Shown piece by piece: positions 1 through 12,200 of a stretch of DNA of 64,000 bases. The stretch is from Helichrysum umbraculigerum. Taxonomy: Eukaryota; Streptophyta; Magnoliopsida; Asterales; Asteraceae. A model generated the notes under the pieces. That model was not told the DNA's origin and searched no databases. It saw nothing but the letters and a program-made list of their open reading frames with translations. How positions within the stretch are numbered: position 1 is the first letter of the stretch; every line of letters starts with the position of its first letter. The stretch spans positions 261,336,250-261,400,249 of the forward strand of contig CATIUR010000001.1 in NCBI GenBank assembly GCA_949592205.1, given 5' to 3'. The translations under genes and the position numbers were made by a program.

Positions 1-1943
1 TACATTTGTCCTCAATAGCAACTTACAACTATACTTAGACTGTTTGAATTCTTTCCACATGCACATATCCAAATGTACATGCTTCTATCTTTTCCTATGC
101 ACACATACAGTGCATCCATCCAACATTTCATAGGAACCAATCATCTATCTAATTTCTTTATCACCAATCAGATAAAAGTTTAAAGCACCCAATCATTTTA
201 ACCAATAACAATAAGTGAAACATAACATCACTTACTAGGTCTATACAACCAGAAATTAGCAACATGCTCAAATCTTTAACCTATTCTCACTGTTCATCAC
301 TGTTAACAATAAAACAGCAGCAACAATATCACAACAACAGTGTTTATTAAACCCCAATGTACCTAGCAACATTGAAATATAATTCAACTTACGACCAACA
401 ATCAATCTAATATACAGATTACAATCTTAAATCTCTACCATCAAAGATCTGAAATCCAAATCTAGGTCAACTTTTCATCCAAAAGTTTCATACTTACTTT
501 CTTTTGAATACCCTATCATATTCACATATCATTTCAATCATATGAAACCTTTTACTTAAAAGTAATCCAGATTCCTATCACCTTAATAAGTACTGCAGAG
601 GTCAACTCAGTAGGTAAAACCACAATCAACAAGTACTTTGCTCAATCAACAAAAGTACCACAATCAATCTTACCTACAATCAACCAACCTCTACATTGAC
701 TTATTTCCATTTGTAATTCCTTTCATTACTACCTATCAATTGTCAACAACAACAGAGTCGACAACAACTACTGCTCAACAATAATCACAACATTAGTAAT
801 TATACAACTTGAATCACCTAATCATTCAACACTAGATTCCATCAATCTAGCAACTAAGTCAATCTTAATCAACATATTATGATACTACAGATCAAGCATC
901 ACAATATCACAATGTGCTACTTTCTAGCACATTACTAACAAATCTACTTCAAGTTAATTTCAGTTAACTAACTCCACACAACTTATGGCATATTTTAATT
1001 CATTCTATTAAAATCTATCATGCCATTTATTTTCATGTATACTACACATACATATCTACACAACTTCAGGTACTCTCTTAAATGGACATATACACATCAA
1101 TTCCATTTCATTCTATACACTAGGCCATTCAAACTATTAAAGTCTATATCCAGCCTTCACATTACTACTAGTCATCACATATCCATACCACAGGACATGG
1201 AACAATTATTAATCAACTACTCTATGTTTCACTTACATACTTACTAACTCGTATATAACTTAAACTTACAAGAAAAGCTTGGTGAATACAATCATCACCT
1301 ATCAATTTCAAGGTTTCTCTTATTTTTAACACTTACAATTATACACATCAGGTTTTCAACCTCAAATTTCAAACAATCATTATTCTTAAACTATCGAAAT
1401 AATGATCATTACACTTAATTACATATCTGATTTCTTAAAATATGAACAACTATTCAATTTATATTTCCTCAATTATCAACAAAAATCAACTAGATCTTTA
1501 ATACTGCCTATTTACAGATATACTTTCATATCTTTTCTCCTTATTTGGATCTAATCCCAATTTACCACTTTATCACTTACCTCATTTGTATACAATCAAC
1601 AAATAACTAAAGAATCCATTCAATTCTTTCAATATTTAAGTAACTCACCATGAGGTACCAATCAACCTATGCAACTAATAATAATAACCTTCAATTATTC
1701 ATCATCTCACAGTCTTACCCAATCAAAGCTATCATCACAAGCCTCATACACTGGTAAGACTTTCTTATCACAATCCTAATCAATGTGATTTAACTTACAT
1801 CATTCAACAATTTATAACTGTCATATCATTCAATGACTTCATATCTGTATAATTTTCTAACACATATTCAGTTCAAATATCATATATTTCCTAGCTGAAT
1901 ACTTAATTATACTTAACACTATTTCAATTACTTAATACTAGCT
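1..1943 (-). mobile_element. LARD A, 3' internal part (coding-free chromovirus derivative, truncated by window edge)
   Basis: This stretch is the reverse complement of the internal region of LARD B (about 50400-52515), with high identity by eye; the first 85 bases differ at about one site. It is the downstream part of a minus-strand element whose 5' LTR lies at 18754-20667. Comparison with LARD B puts the missing 3' LTR roughly 90 bases beyond the left edge. No convincing ORF is present. The + strand is strikingly poor in G (in 661-720 I count 18 C and 2 G), so the element's sense strand is C-poor. The piece ends at the target site of the Copia element. Confidence 0.85.
1939..1943. repeat. 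Target-site duplication TAGCT, left copy
   Basis: TAGCT directly precedes the left LTR of the Copia element and recurs at 16587-16591 directly after the right LTR. Removing the element and one copy restores continuity with the matching LARD B sequence. Confidence 0.95.
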
Positions 1944-2531
1944 TGTAAGTCCCCTAGTTTTAGGATCGATAACTTCGTTATCTGTAGTATTAAGGTGCGG
2001 AATCCCTCAATACGGTGTTATTTTACTAACAACGAATATGTTCGTATTGCGTTTTAACTAGACTTAGCTTTAAACAACGAATCGTCAAAGCCTAGCCTTA
2101 GGTTATGTTTTTCTCTGGTTTGTTGAATTCGCAGCAATTGAAATCAGAATGCAAAAGTTATTTTCAGTGTTAACGATTTTACAAAGAAAAATCGTTTAAA
2201 TATTCTGTCTCGGCTCGGCTCGCATGGGCCAGCGAGTTCAGCCCAACTCGCCTTGCAGCCCAAGCCCATTACCAAGCTCGATTCGCTACTGACTTCCACG
2301 AATTCAGTTCTCATCTCGGCTCGTTAATCTCGCGACCTGAGAACTCGACTCGCACAGAATGTATTTATTTCGTATTTAATAATTCGTCTAACTTAACACA
2401 ATAATATGTTTAACGAATATTACTAACAAAACAAATATTTATTTACAAATCTAAACCAATATACAAACGTAATAATAATTACACTAGTCCTATATCAAGC
2501 TAGATCTGTTGTCACAATCTATGTCTCAACA
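1944..2531 (-). repeat. Copia element 3' LTR (588 bp)
   Basis: Reads identical over its full length to 15999-16586. On the + strand it starts TGTAAGTCCCC and ends TCTCAACA. It carries a cluster of ACTCGC/GCGAGT words at about 2210-2360, which recur in the 5' leader and 3' half of the same element. Confidence 0.95.
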
Positions 2532-2543
2532 GACTCCCCCTTG
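2532..2543 (-). other. Polypurine tract of Copia element
   Basis: On the minus strand the sequence just upstream of the 3' LTR reads AAGGGGGAGTC, the usual purine-rich primer for plus-strand DNA synthesis, directly abutting the TGTTGAG of the LTR. Confidence 0.85.
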
Positions 2544-2585
2544 ACAATAGCTCTAGCGTCTTTATCTTCACGCTGTCTTTGGTCT

Positions 2586-3634
2586 TCATTTGTAAATCTT
2601 ACTTCCTGCAAAAATTTTAAGCTTGATGCATGTTTTAACCATCCTATGATAATCTCGTGCTAAATCACCCCAACCAACAGTAGATATGATCTTGTTCTTG
2701 TATAACATAATCAAATCTTCCTTTGATAAATTCATCAAATGTCTGTGATCATATACACGAAGAATTTCTTTTTCGCCATTAGGATAATCATCATCAGCTT
2801 CAATCATAAAGGCTTCTCCTGTTCCAGCATCTACCCCCCAATATTTCAATTTTCCCAAAATATTCTGAGGCATAGTCTTCATTGGTATTTGCTTAATGCA
2901 TTTGACCGCTGGATAAACCTTCTTCCTTCTTCTTCTTCCAGTTCTCTGACTAAGTTCGTTTAGCTTTATCATTTTTCCTTTCCTTGGCTTAATCTTCGAA
3001 AACTTCATAGATAATCCTTCAGTCCTAATGATACGCTCAACATACTTAGCATAATCATCATCACTTGGATTTTTCATATCTAATCTAGCCAAGTCTCGAA
3101 TCTCATATCGAGGCAATGAACTAAACACGGTAAGCTTCTTCTCAAAATATTGAACCCCGTCAAACCTTTTGATCGCGAAGAGCTTCAGGTCAGAGTCATA
3201 ATACCATCCAATAATGCCAGTTTTAAGTACACGCTTTCCAGTAATATCAACTTCTTTCAAAATGCGTTGCTTATTTTCCTTTTTCTTTTTCAGCATTTCT
3301 TGGATAAACATAGGATTACCAACCTTATGTTTGTATTTGTCCTCTATTTCTTCAACTTCAGTATCTGAATCTTCAGAAGCATTCTCAAAAGCTTCTAAAT
3401 CAATAACTGATTCTCCTTGTTCATTTACAAAAACAAATTCAGTCGTTGATGGATTCACAACATGTTCATCTACATTTGCATCCAGATCAACACCTTCATC
3501 TATCACTGATTCAAATACTGCAGTCCAATCTTCAGGAAGTTTGAACTCTCCTTCTTCAATATCATAATCAATCTCTTCATCTATCTCATCCAGAATATCA
3601 TCTTCCGAATCTGATAGATTAAGCATTTCCATTC
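2586..3634 (-). CDS. Accessory gene exon 6: acidic segment plus basic C-terminal domain
   Basis: Begins after TTTCTCTAG with MEMLNLSDSEDD; the first 40 residues are strongly acidic. A C-terminal domain of about 230 residues follows (GIIGWYYDSDLKLF, GVQYFEK, SLPRYEIRDLARLDMKNPS, a basic RTGRRRRKK run, KYWGVDAGTGEAF, MNLSKEDL). Composite-genome predicted proteins of the same style come to mind, but no named domain is recognised. The ORF reads open upstream to 3755, past the splice acceptor, but that upstream part is AT-rich and intron-like. Stop TGA at 2586-2588. Confidence 0.75.
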
Positions 3635-6600
3635 CTAGAGAAAAACATAAATACAAATATATTAATAATTCAAATTCTTTATTGATTTCCCTGAACCAAT
3701 CTAAGAATTTCTTTATTAATTCTTTTGTATATTTTAACCTAACATATAAACGCAATATAAATATAACTTATAAAATCTTTTATTGATTACCCTGAATCAA
3801 TCTAAAATCTCTTAAGTCTACTTAACAAATATTAATTAATTTTAAATTCTAATGCATTGTGAATAATCACCAAACATTTAAATTTACTATTAATTACCTT
3901 ATATAATTTCCAAGTGTTAATTGATCTCATTCATTATCAATTTAACCTTTAAATTATATATCATTTGTCTAGTTAATACGAATACATTTTTAACTTGTTA
4001 ATTACTTATAAACCTTACGGTCTTAAGTCTATAATCAAATCTAAAATGCATATGTTATTATAAAATTATGACCGCCGAAATTAATCGGAACACGCCGCTC
4101 GACTACTCAATAAGTCAGAAGTCTTTCGATCACTATTTTATCTTAACATAATTTTATAAACTTAAATTACCAAACATATTTTACTTAAAATAATAATAAC
4201 CCTAAGCCAAATATATTTACACAATAATTAAGTTTACACTTGTTCACTACAAACTATTACAAATATTACAGTACTAAGATAATACTAAGCTATCTTACCA
4301 GCTTCAGTATCACCCGATACAGTCTTATCTGCACTTGTACCCACTCCAGAACCACTAGCACCAGCACCAGACTCCCCCTGAATAGTAGCTTGCTCACTAG
4401 TCTTTGAAGGACCAGTCTGCTCACCACTCGGTGCATTGGGATCATCGTCCTTGTCTTGATCTCTCTTTCTCTTCAACTCATTCTCTCTGCAAGACTCCAG
4501 ATATACCAATATCTCCCCCTGAGCAGGCTGTCCTGAATGCGATCTCAAGACCAGACTCTCTAAAGAAGATAACTTCAGTCTCTGTACAGTGAAGTCCGCA
4601 AGTAACGTCTCATGAGTCTTCATCAACAGATTGTACAATTCACTCTGCTTGAGTATCTGTTGTGAAAGAAGAAGATTGCTCGACACCAGCTCTGGAATCT
4701 GAGAAGTAAGCTTCTCCAAATCCTTTACCCTCGACTCTAAGGATGTAATCCTTTCAGCATCAGTCGTTGGAGTAACAGGTATCGTTCTGGGTCCAGGCGG
4801 TGTAAGAGACTCAATATGCCAGTCTCTGGTAAGCGGTGTATGAGGTTGAGACAAAGCTTGCGTAAGCAAACTTGTCGCAAATCTAGCTGTTTTGTTCGTC
4901 GGAAAATTAGCTCCACGAACTAAATCAGCAACCTCATGCTGTAAAGTTAAACACAATTAAAATCAGTTATTGTTACAGATTACTCTGTCTCAAACTCTAA
5001 TTAATTGCATAACACTCATAGTTATAGAATTTATATCTCATACTTGAAGCGGTAAAGACATCGATTCCGTAACCACCGGTGCAACCATCTCTACCTGTGG
5101 TGTATCCTGAGAAACTGTATACAGAATTAACTGTCTCAGTTCAACTCCTGATAAACAACAAGTTAAGATTATTTAACTTTAATTAATACTAACCTTCTCG
5201 AATAGTAAGCGTTCTCGGACGCTTCATCAAAGGAATCTCAACTTCCTCAGTACCTTCCTCCAGAATATTCTTACCCTTCCTCTTCTTTTCAGAAGCAGAT
5301 GGAGGAGGAGAAGGTGTATTATCAGAATCTTCATCTGAAGCCGTCTCACCATCACGACCTCTAGATGATCTAACAGGATCCTAAATTTTAAATATATTAA
5401 ACATTTATGATTAGCGTAAGCTCTATCATACAAGTTCTATATATTTAAGATTAATCAGATATAATACCTCAGTTGGTACAACAACTGATCTATCAAGCTG
5501 TATCTGCTCATCCTCAAGTAATATAACTTCTGGATGTGCAGCCTCAGCTTCAGCTTCCTGTTCGTATAATGATATTTATATTTTTAAAATCAGAAATAAT
5601 ATCCAATTTACTAAATATCTAATATCAGAATCATTATATAATAATATTATGCATCTATGATCAATAAAAACAATCTATCAACTAAGCATCTATATTATTA
5701 CATAAGTAACAGATTACCTCAGGTGGTGCCAAGTAACTCTCAATGTCTTGAAGCAAAGGATTTGTCTCATCATCATTCTGCTCCAAAACTTCTTGCACAA
5801 CCTGTGCAGCAACCTCTTGATTCACCTGCTGATCCACCTGACCAGCCTGAATAAGAACATCCTCAAGGAGCCCTTGTGGATCTTCAGGTTGAGCTTCCTC
5901 AGCTACAGGTGCAGGTACAACATCAGCAACAGCAAGAGCAACAACAGCAGCAGGAGCTACGTCCAACCACCCATGATTTGGCGGTGCAACGTAGTTCGGA
6001 TCAACAATATATCCAAAAAGTGGTCTAATTTCCGGTTTCACCACTCCTTCCTTCCTAATCGTCTGCATAAACATGGCATTATAACCACGTTGATCAATGG
6101 TATTCACCGATAAAAACGGCTCAGGAATAACCAAGTTCGGTAGACGCGCACGTATGATAAGCATACAAAACCTCGGGTAGATCATAAATCTAGATCTAAC
6201 AGAACCCGATATCTGTCTAGCTATCTCTCCAAAAATGTAATCACAAAAACTGTATGGTTTATTGTAAACCAGTGACAGTACAGCCGATAGAATCGCAGGG
6301 CTCAACTCATCAAAGCCACCTTTCTTTGCTGCGAAGACTATATTCATCACGTGCCAAAGAAACCTCCACTGACCAATGACCAGAGGCTTCTGGAACTGAC
6401 GTCCACGCCTGTCTCCTGTATATCCCATACGTCCAATAGCACCCTCAATAAAGTCCATAGGATACTCAATATCCCCGTTCTCCTGTTCTACCGTACCTAG
6501 CTGCAAAATCTCACGAAGATTACCAGCTGAAAAGGTAACAGGTTGTCCACCAACTGTAGCTCGAATCTCTGGCGGAGTGACAGATTCGTCATAAACAATA

Positions 6601-6773
6601 TCCGTCCAGAAATCGTTCAGTATAGTCTGTGAGATAGGAGGATTGGCCGTAATGGCATATCTAATCCTTGATCGTGCTAGAAAACGTAATATATCAGCAA
6701 CCCTGTCAGCCCGTTTGGCCTCAAGGTTCAGATCAACCAGGATGTTGTGACCCTTATCAAATGCTCTAGCCAT
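2586..6773 (-). CDS. Six-exon accessory gene in the 3' half of the Copia element, deduced 1041-aa protein
   Basis: I join six open segments by GT-AG introns: 6773-5718, 5557-5468, 5380-5194, 5147-5044, 4938-4299 and 3634-2586. Donors read GAG|GTAATC, GAG|GTATTA, AAG|GTTAGT, CAA|GTATGA and CTG|GTAAGA; acceptors read AACAG, TTTAG, ATCAG, TTACAG and TCTAG. Exon lengths are 1056, 90, 187, 104, 640 and 1049; every phase fits and the frame stays open to TGA at 2586, 42 bp before the PPT. Intron 3 is only 46 bp, short for a plant, which is the weakest join. No signal peptide or membrane segment is visible, so an envelope role is unlikely. Function unknown. An acceptor-like ATTACAG two bases before the ATG suggests a further 5' leader exon. 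Splice sites are read from sequence only. Confidence 0.75.
4299..4938 (-). CDS. Accessory gene exon 5: coiled-coil segment
   Basis: Begins after TTTACAG with HEVADLVRGA and ends phase 1 at CTG|GTAAGA; if the intron is retained, a TAG follows at 4285-4287. In the spliced product it spans about residues 480-692. Residues about 540-610 carry leucine heptads typical of a coiled coil (ITSLESRVKDLEKL and on). A basic run ELKRKRDQ and a Gly/Ser/Thr-rich low-complexity tail follow. Exon 3, just upstream (5380-5194), carries two more basic clusters (KRKGK and MKRPR) that resemble nuclear signals. Confidence 0.75.
5718..6773 (-). CDS. Accessory gene exon 1: conserved unknown N-terminal domain
   Basis: Starts at the ATG of MARAFDKG; the open frame extends a few codons further upstream, but only from a TTG. 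Residues 1-270 form a compact domain with landmarks FWTDIVYDE, NLREILQL, GRMGY, QWRFLWHV, GFDEL, YSFCDYIFGEI and RFMIYPRF. I recall a similar landmark order (MGY, then QW+FL, then a YPRF block) in unannotated proteins attached to retrotransposons in composite genomes; this is memory, not a search. Residues 280-352 are Ala/Pro/Gln/Glu-rich and likely disordered. The exon ends phase 0 at GAG|GTAATC. Confidence 0.8.
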
Positions 6774-9288
6774 ATCTGTAATGAATACAAACAACAGATA
6801 TAATTTAATGCACGATAAAAAATATTTAAACTATTATGTATTATGAATCGAGATTCATCAAACATCTTAGTTTAAAATTGTAATTATATATAACTTGATA
6901 CAAAAATAATCTCAAGTCGTATATATAAAAATTTTACTTATAACTAAAAAGTCTTAAGTCTAATTTAAATCACGTTAGGTACTTGTTATTTTAATAAAAA
7001 TCTCAAGTCGTTAACGTTAAAAATTATACCGCTAATGTGAAATTAGGACACGCCACTAATTTTCTTCTTAAATTAGTAGACTTTCGATATAATCATATAA
7101 GAATTAACACAAATCCATTTCATAAAAGTTATTACTTAAAAAGTCTTAACATTTATATCACTACTTTAAAAAATAAAATTTTTCTAAGTACTGGACTCGC
7201 ATAAACTGGCCTAACGAGGTGAGGTCAACTCGTTTTGCTTATGAACTCGCTAAACTTATAAAGCAGCTATTGAAGTGAACTCGCTAATCTCATGGATTCG
7301 CTAGTCAACTCGCTGCGAGTTGATTCACAATGTCAACTCGTTTCATTCAATCAGGGAGTCGAGGTAAAATCTCAACTCGTTCGATGAACAGCCGTCGATA
7401 ATTTTTAATTAAAATCGATTAATCTGTTGAATTTAACATGATCTATCAATTGATTTACGTTTATTAACATCCATTTAACATAAACCACAAGGATTTATGT
7501 CCAATAACATCGTAATCGACGCAAATCGTTTAGTTTTTAACCCGAAACCCTAAGTTTTATAAAAACTTCGATTTCTTGTTATTTACACGGTGAAATCCGT
7601 TGGTTTATACCTCAAAATGTTCGCAATATGAAGATGTATAAAGTCCTCGGATTGAATAACTCGTTCCCGTAATCTAAGAATCGAAATCAAACGAAAACAA
7701 TAAATCGCCTCGTTTCGCCTTGTTGACGGATTCGCAAGCTTTACTGAACTCGCGAAGTATGTGGGTTCGGTGGGTTGGTCTGACTCGTTTGACCACCTTT
7801 ATACTTTACATTCGATTCGCGAGATTTGAAGCGGACTCGCAAGTCGAAGTCAACTCGCAGAAATAATTAAAAACGCGAATTTTAATTCTAAGTATAAATA
7901 AAAACCCGATATTTTCACAAGTCTAAATTATAATTAATTTTCACTTGTATTTGTCACGTTGTTCAACTCAAAAACATTCAGTATGATTTAATTCCGAAGG
8001 GTAAGCATAATTAACACAAAAATTAAAAACTAAAACAAAATTACATAATCATAGGTATCAAGTACCATTTTATTAAACACTTGAAACAAAATAAAATACA
8101 TACATAAAATGAATAAGAATTTATCTGCTTAGGGATCATATTAGTAAGAATAAGCAATTCATGATATATTTAAAAAGTTTAAGCAGATTGGTAGTATACA
8201 TACCTCATGAAATTCAAATAAATTACTATAAAATTACAACTAAATATATCATTTATACATTTATATTTATAAAACTATATCTTAGGTACCTTTATCCACA
8301 TAGCATAATTAATAAATACATTATTCACATGAAGTGAATATTTTATTTATAGATAGTTTAAGACGATTACCGGTATTATGATCCACATAAACAAACTATA
8401 CTCAATTTTCTAAGCATAACTCTTTATTGTTAGTATGAGTATTATCAAGTGCTTCCTAGTATATGACATACTGAAGAATTCAAGTAAAACACATAACACT
8501 GCATCATTAAATTTTCAAGGTAGCGGTTACTAAATGATGTATCTTTTCGAAACATATAACATACACTTGAATTTTTACGGTTAGACAAATATCAAACATA
8601 CTTTGAATATGCTATGTTATCTAAGTCTGTACGTAGTACAACAGAAGATTCCTTCTAGCATAATTCAAAATATATTTGAGAATATTAATTTAATTAAAGG
8701 TTTCAGTTCTGTACATAGTACAACATAGTTACCAGTAATTAAATTAATACCCATATTGCTACTATTTGTCACTTTAATTAAAATGCATGATAACAGTGTA
8801 TGGTAATACCATCATTCAACATTTAAGACTTAATGTCATACATCATAGAATAGTTACACAAAATAATAAACAAGTAGTTAATTAAATTCTTAAGACTTAG
8901 AAAATTTCATATAATTTGCCTACCAGTACATCATATGATGAAGCCATCTAAAATTTTACTAAAAATAGACAAATTATAACTTGTGGATATAGGTGTATAA
9001 TCAAATAAATATAAACACATACCTGATAGAACCGCTGTAGTTCTAAAGCAACTTTATTTGAACCTACTACCATATCATACTTAGGACTTAAGCTTTATTA
9101 TTGTGAAGCTTATTCTCCTAATGTACTATCATTTCCCGTAGTTTTGCAAATAAAAACTTAAATGAAGGCGATTCCCCTTAGGTAACAAGCAAATGAATGC
9201 CATACGCCCTCTTTTTTTTTTTTATATATTTTTTTTAATAATAAACACATAAATACTAACTATTACAAGAATACCCTTGGAAGACTAA
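6774..9288 (-). other. Noncoding spacer between pol and accessory gene in Copia element
   Basis: About 2.5 kb with no ORF worth calling on either strand. It has two clusters of ACTCGC/GCGAGT words (about 7190-7400 and 7660-7860), long AT-rich stretches and a T-rich run at 9211-9238. A TATA-like GTATAAAGG on the minus strand near 7797-7805 could serve an accessory-gene promoter, but this is weak evidence. Such a long spacer implies either splicing from the LTR transcript or an internal promoter. Confidence 0.6.
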
Positions 9289-12200
9289 TCACTCTGGATT
9301 TCTCATTCCGTTTAGTTGAACCAACGTCTCAAATCTTGCTCTGTCGAACGCCTTTGTGTATAAGTCTGCTAAGTTATCCAATGATGGAACCTTAACTAAC
9401 TTTATCAATTTCTTTTCAGCACAATCTCTAATAAAATGATGTCGAATATCAATATGCTTAGTTTTACTGTGCTTTACTGGATTATTGGTGATCGACATAG
9501 TAGATTCGTTATCAATCATCATAGGAGTATTGGTTATATTTAACCCGTAATCCCGCAGTTGCTGTTGAATCCAAAGAACTTGCGAGCAACAGCTGCCAAC
9601 TGCAACATACTCAGCTTCACATGTAGAAATGGCTACCGAGGTTTGCTTCTTGCACTGCCAGGATACTAATCTACCTCCTAAGAATTGACATCCTCCAGTC
9701 GTAGATTTCCTATTCTGATTGCATCCTCCATAATCCGAATCAGTATAAGCTACGAGATCTAAGTCTCCATCAATCGGATACCAAAGACCCAGCTTAGGTT
9801 TCCCTTTGAGGTAACGAAAGATTCGTTTAACAGCTTGCATGTGTGACTCTTTCGGATTAGCCTGATATCTTGCGCATAAACAAACAGCAAACATGATGTC
9901 AGGCCTAGAGGCTGTAAGATACATTAGTGATCCGATCATGGCTCTATAAAGAGTTGGATCCTCATCGCTATCACTCGATGTATCTGGACCTAATCCATGA
10001 TTGACTGGAATTGGAGTATTGTAGACCTTACTTTCATCCATCTTGAAACGTTCTAATAGCTCATATGTATATTTAGATTGATGAATAAAGAATCCATCCT
10101 TCTTTTGATCAACTTGTAATCCTAAGAAGAAATTCAACTCTCCCATTGCAGACATTTCAAACCTTTTTCTCATGACTTTCTCAAATTCTTGACACATCTT
10201 TTCATCAGACGATCCAAAGATAATGTCATCAACATACACTTGTACAAGAAGAAAGTCTTTCTTTTTCCACTTCACAAATAGTGTACTATCAATTGATCCT
10301 CTTGTAAATCCATTCTCAAGTAGATACGTTGATAGTGTTCCATACCATGCCCTAGGTGCTTGATGTAATCCATATAGAGCCTTATTCAAACGATATACTC
10401 TATCTGGATACTCAGGATTAGCAAACCCTGGCGGTTGTGAAACATACACCAATTCTTCCACTTTGCCATACAAAAAGGCACTCTTAACATCCAACTGATA
10501 CACTTTTATACCATAATATGATGCGAATGCTAAGAATACTCTAATTGCTTCTAGCCTAGCAACTGGTGCAAACACTTCATTGTAATCAATACCTTCTTGT
10601 TGATTAAAACCTTGAACCACTAGACAAGCTTTATTGCGAGTAACGATACCTTTATCATCTCTCTTACACTTAAATACCCATCTAGTTCCAATTGGATATT
10701 CTCCCTTTGGTAGGTCAACCAACTCCCATACTTGTAATTTAGAGAACTGAGATAGTTCTTCTTGCATTGCTTCTACCCACGAGTTTTCTTTTAAAGCCAT
10801 TTGAACATTTTTAGGCTCGACTTGTGAGATAAAGCATGAATATAGACATTGATTAGGAATCCCTGTCTCTTTCATTGCAGTATACAAGCTTTGGTATTCA
10901 GAATTCTCAGACGTATTAGTTCTGGATTGATGCCTAGTTTGAACCGGAGTATTAATATCACCGATGATGTTTTCAACTGGATGATTCTTACTCGTTCTAG
11001 TTGTAGTAACTGGTTCAACTGGTATCTCATCTTCCAAATTAGTACCAATTTCTTCCAATTCAGGTACATCTTCCGTACGTGCTGAAGATATTCTTAGATG
11101 TTTCAAAGGAGTAAGTATGTCATCAAACTTTGTATGAAGATCATCAAGATCTTCTGTTTCTAGAGACTTATCCTCTGAAGGTTTTTGTGACTCACTTGTG
11201 GAAGCTTTATCTGAGTCAACAGTAGTCTTGATTCCAGACTGCTTAACACTCGATGTTGAAGCGGGACCAATATTCTCATCTTCAAACACTAAATGTTCAG
11301 CTATCTCTGAATCACTGACATAGTCACTAATAGGAACTTTAAATGATGCAAAAAGATCAGAATAATCAAATTGCCAATCTAAGCCCTTATGAACATCCGG
11401 TGAATAGCTTGTAACCTCAATATTATAAACTACCTCCAAACGTCCTGTGACTTTATTAAAGACTCTCTTATTTGGCGAATTGGGCATATAACCTAGGAAA
11501 AATCCTTCGTCAGCCTTCTCACCAAATTTTGCTTGATGTCCAGTCTTTAATATGGTGCATGAAACTCCAAAGGGTTCAAACCCTTTTAAGTTAGGTTTCT
11601 TATTGTTCAAAAGCTCATAACAAGTCTTGTTATGTCTCTTAACCGTAAGAACTCTATTAAGAACATAACATGCTGTATTCACTGCTTCTGCCCAAAAGAT
11701 GACCGGAAGCTTTGAATCAGCAAGCATTGTTCTAGCAGCTTCAATCAACGTTCTATTCTTCCTTTCAGCAACACCATTCTGTTGAGGTTCATAAGGTGCA
11801 CTGAATTGATGTAATATCCCTTTGCTTAAGCAATAGATATTCAATGTTGAATTCTTAAACTCTGTTCCATTGTCACTACGAATACGCTTAACTCTCTTTT
11901 TATAGACATTCTCTACTAGATCAAAGAACTCAATTAGAATTCCAGGAGTCTCATCCTTTGATCCCAAAAAGAATACCCATGAGAATCTAGAATAGTCATC
12001 TGTGACAACCAAACAGTACCATTTGCCACCTAGACTTCTCTTGCTTATAGGGCCGAAGAGATCCATATGTAGCAATTCAAATGGCGAGGAGATAGAGTTT
12101 TCAGTCTTAGGTCTGTGTGGTTTCTTGTGCTGCTTTCCTTTCATGCAAGGAACACACTTATCCTCAGACTCGAAACGTTTTTGTGGTACACCTAGAACCA

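Noticed and set aside
1020..1247. ORF of 75 codons, with a counterpart at 51093-51317
   Set aside because: Same LARD internal sequence, low complexity, C-poor composition removes stop codons on one strand; frames are not kept between copies beyond chance.
2586..6773. Envelope-like (env) identity for the Copia accessory gene
   Set aside because: No signal peptide, hydrophobic segment or fusion-peptide-like region is visible; charged, nuclear-type features dominate.
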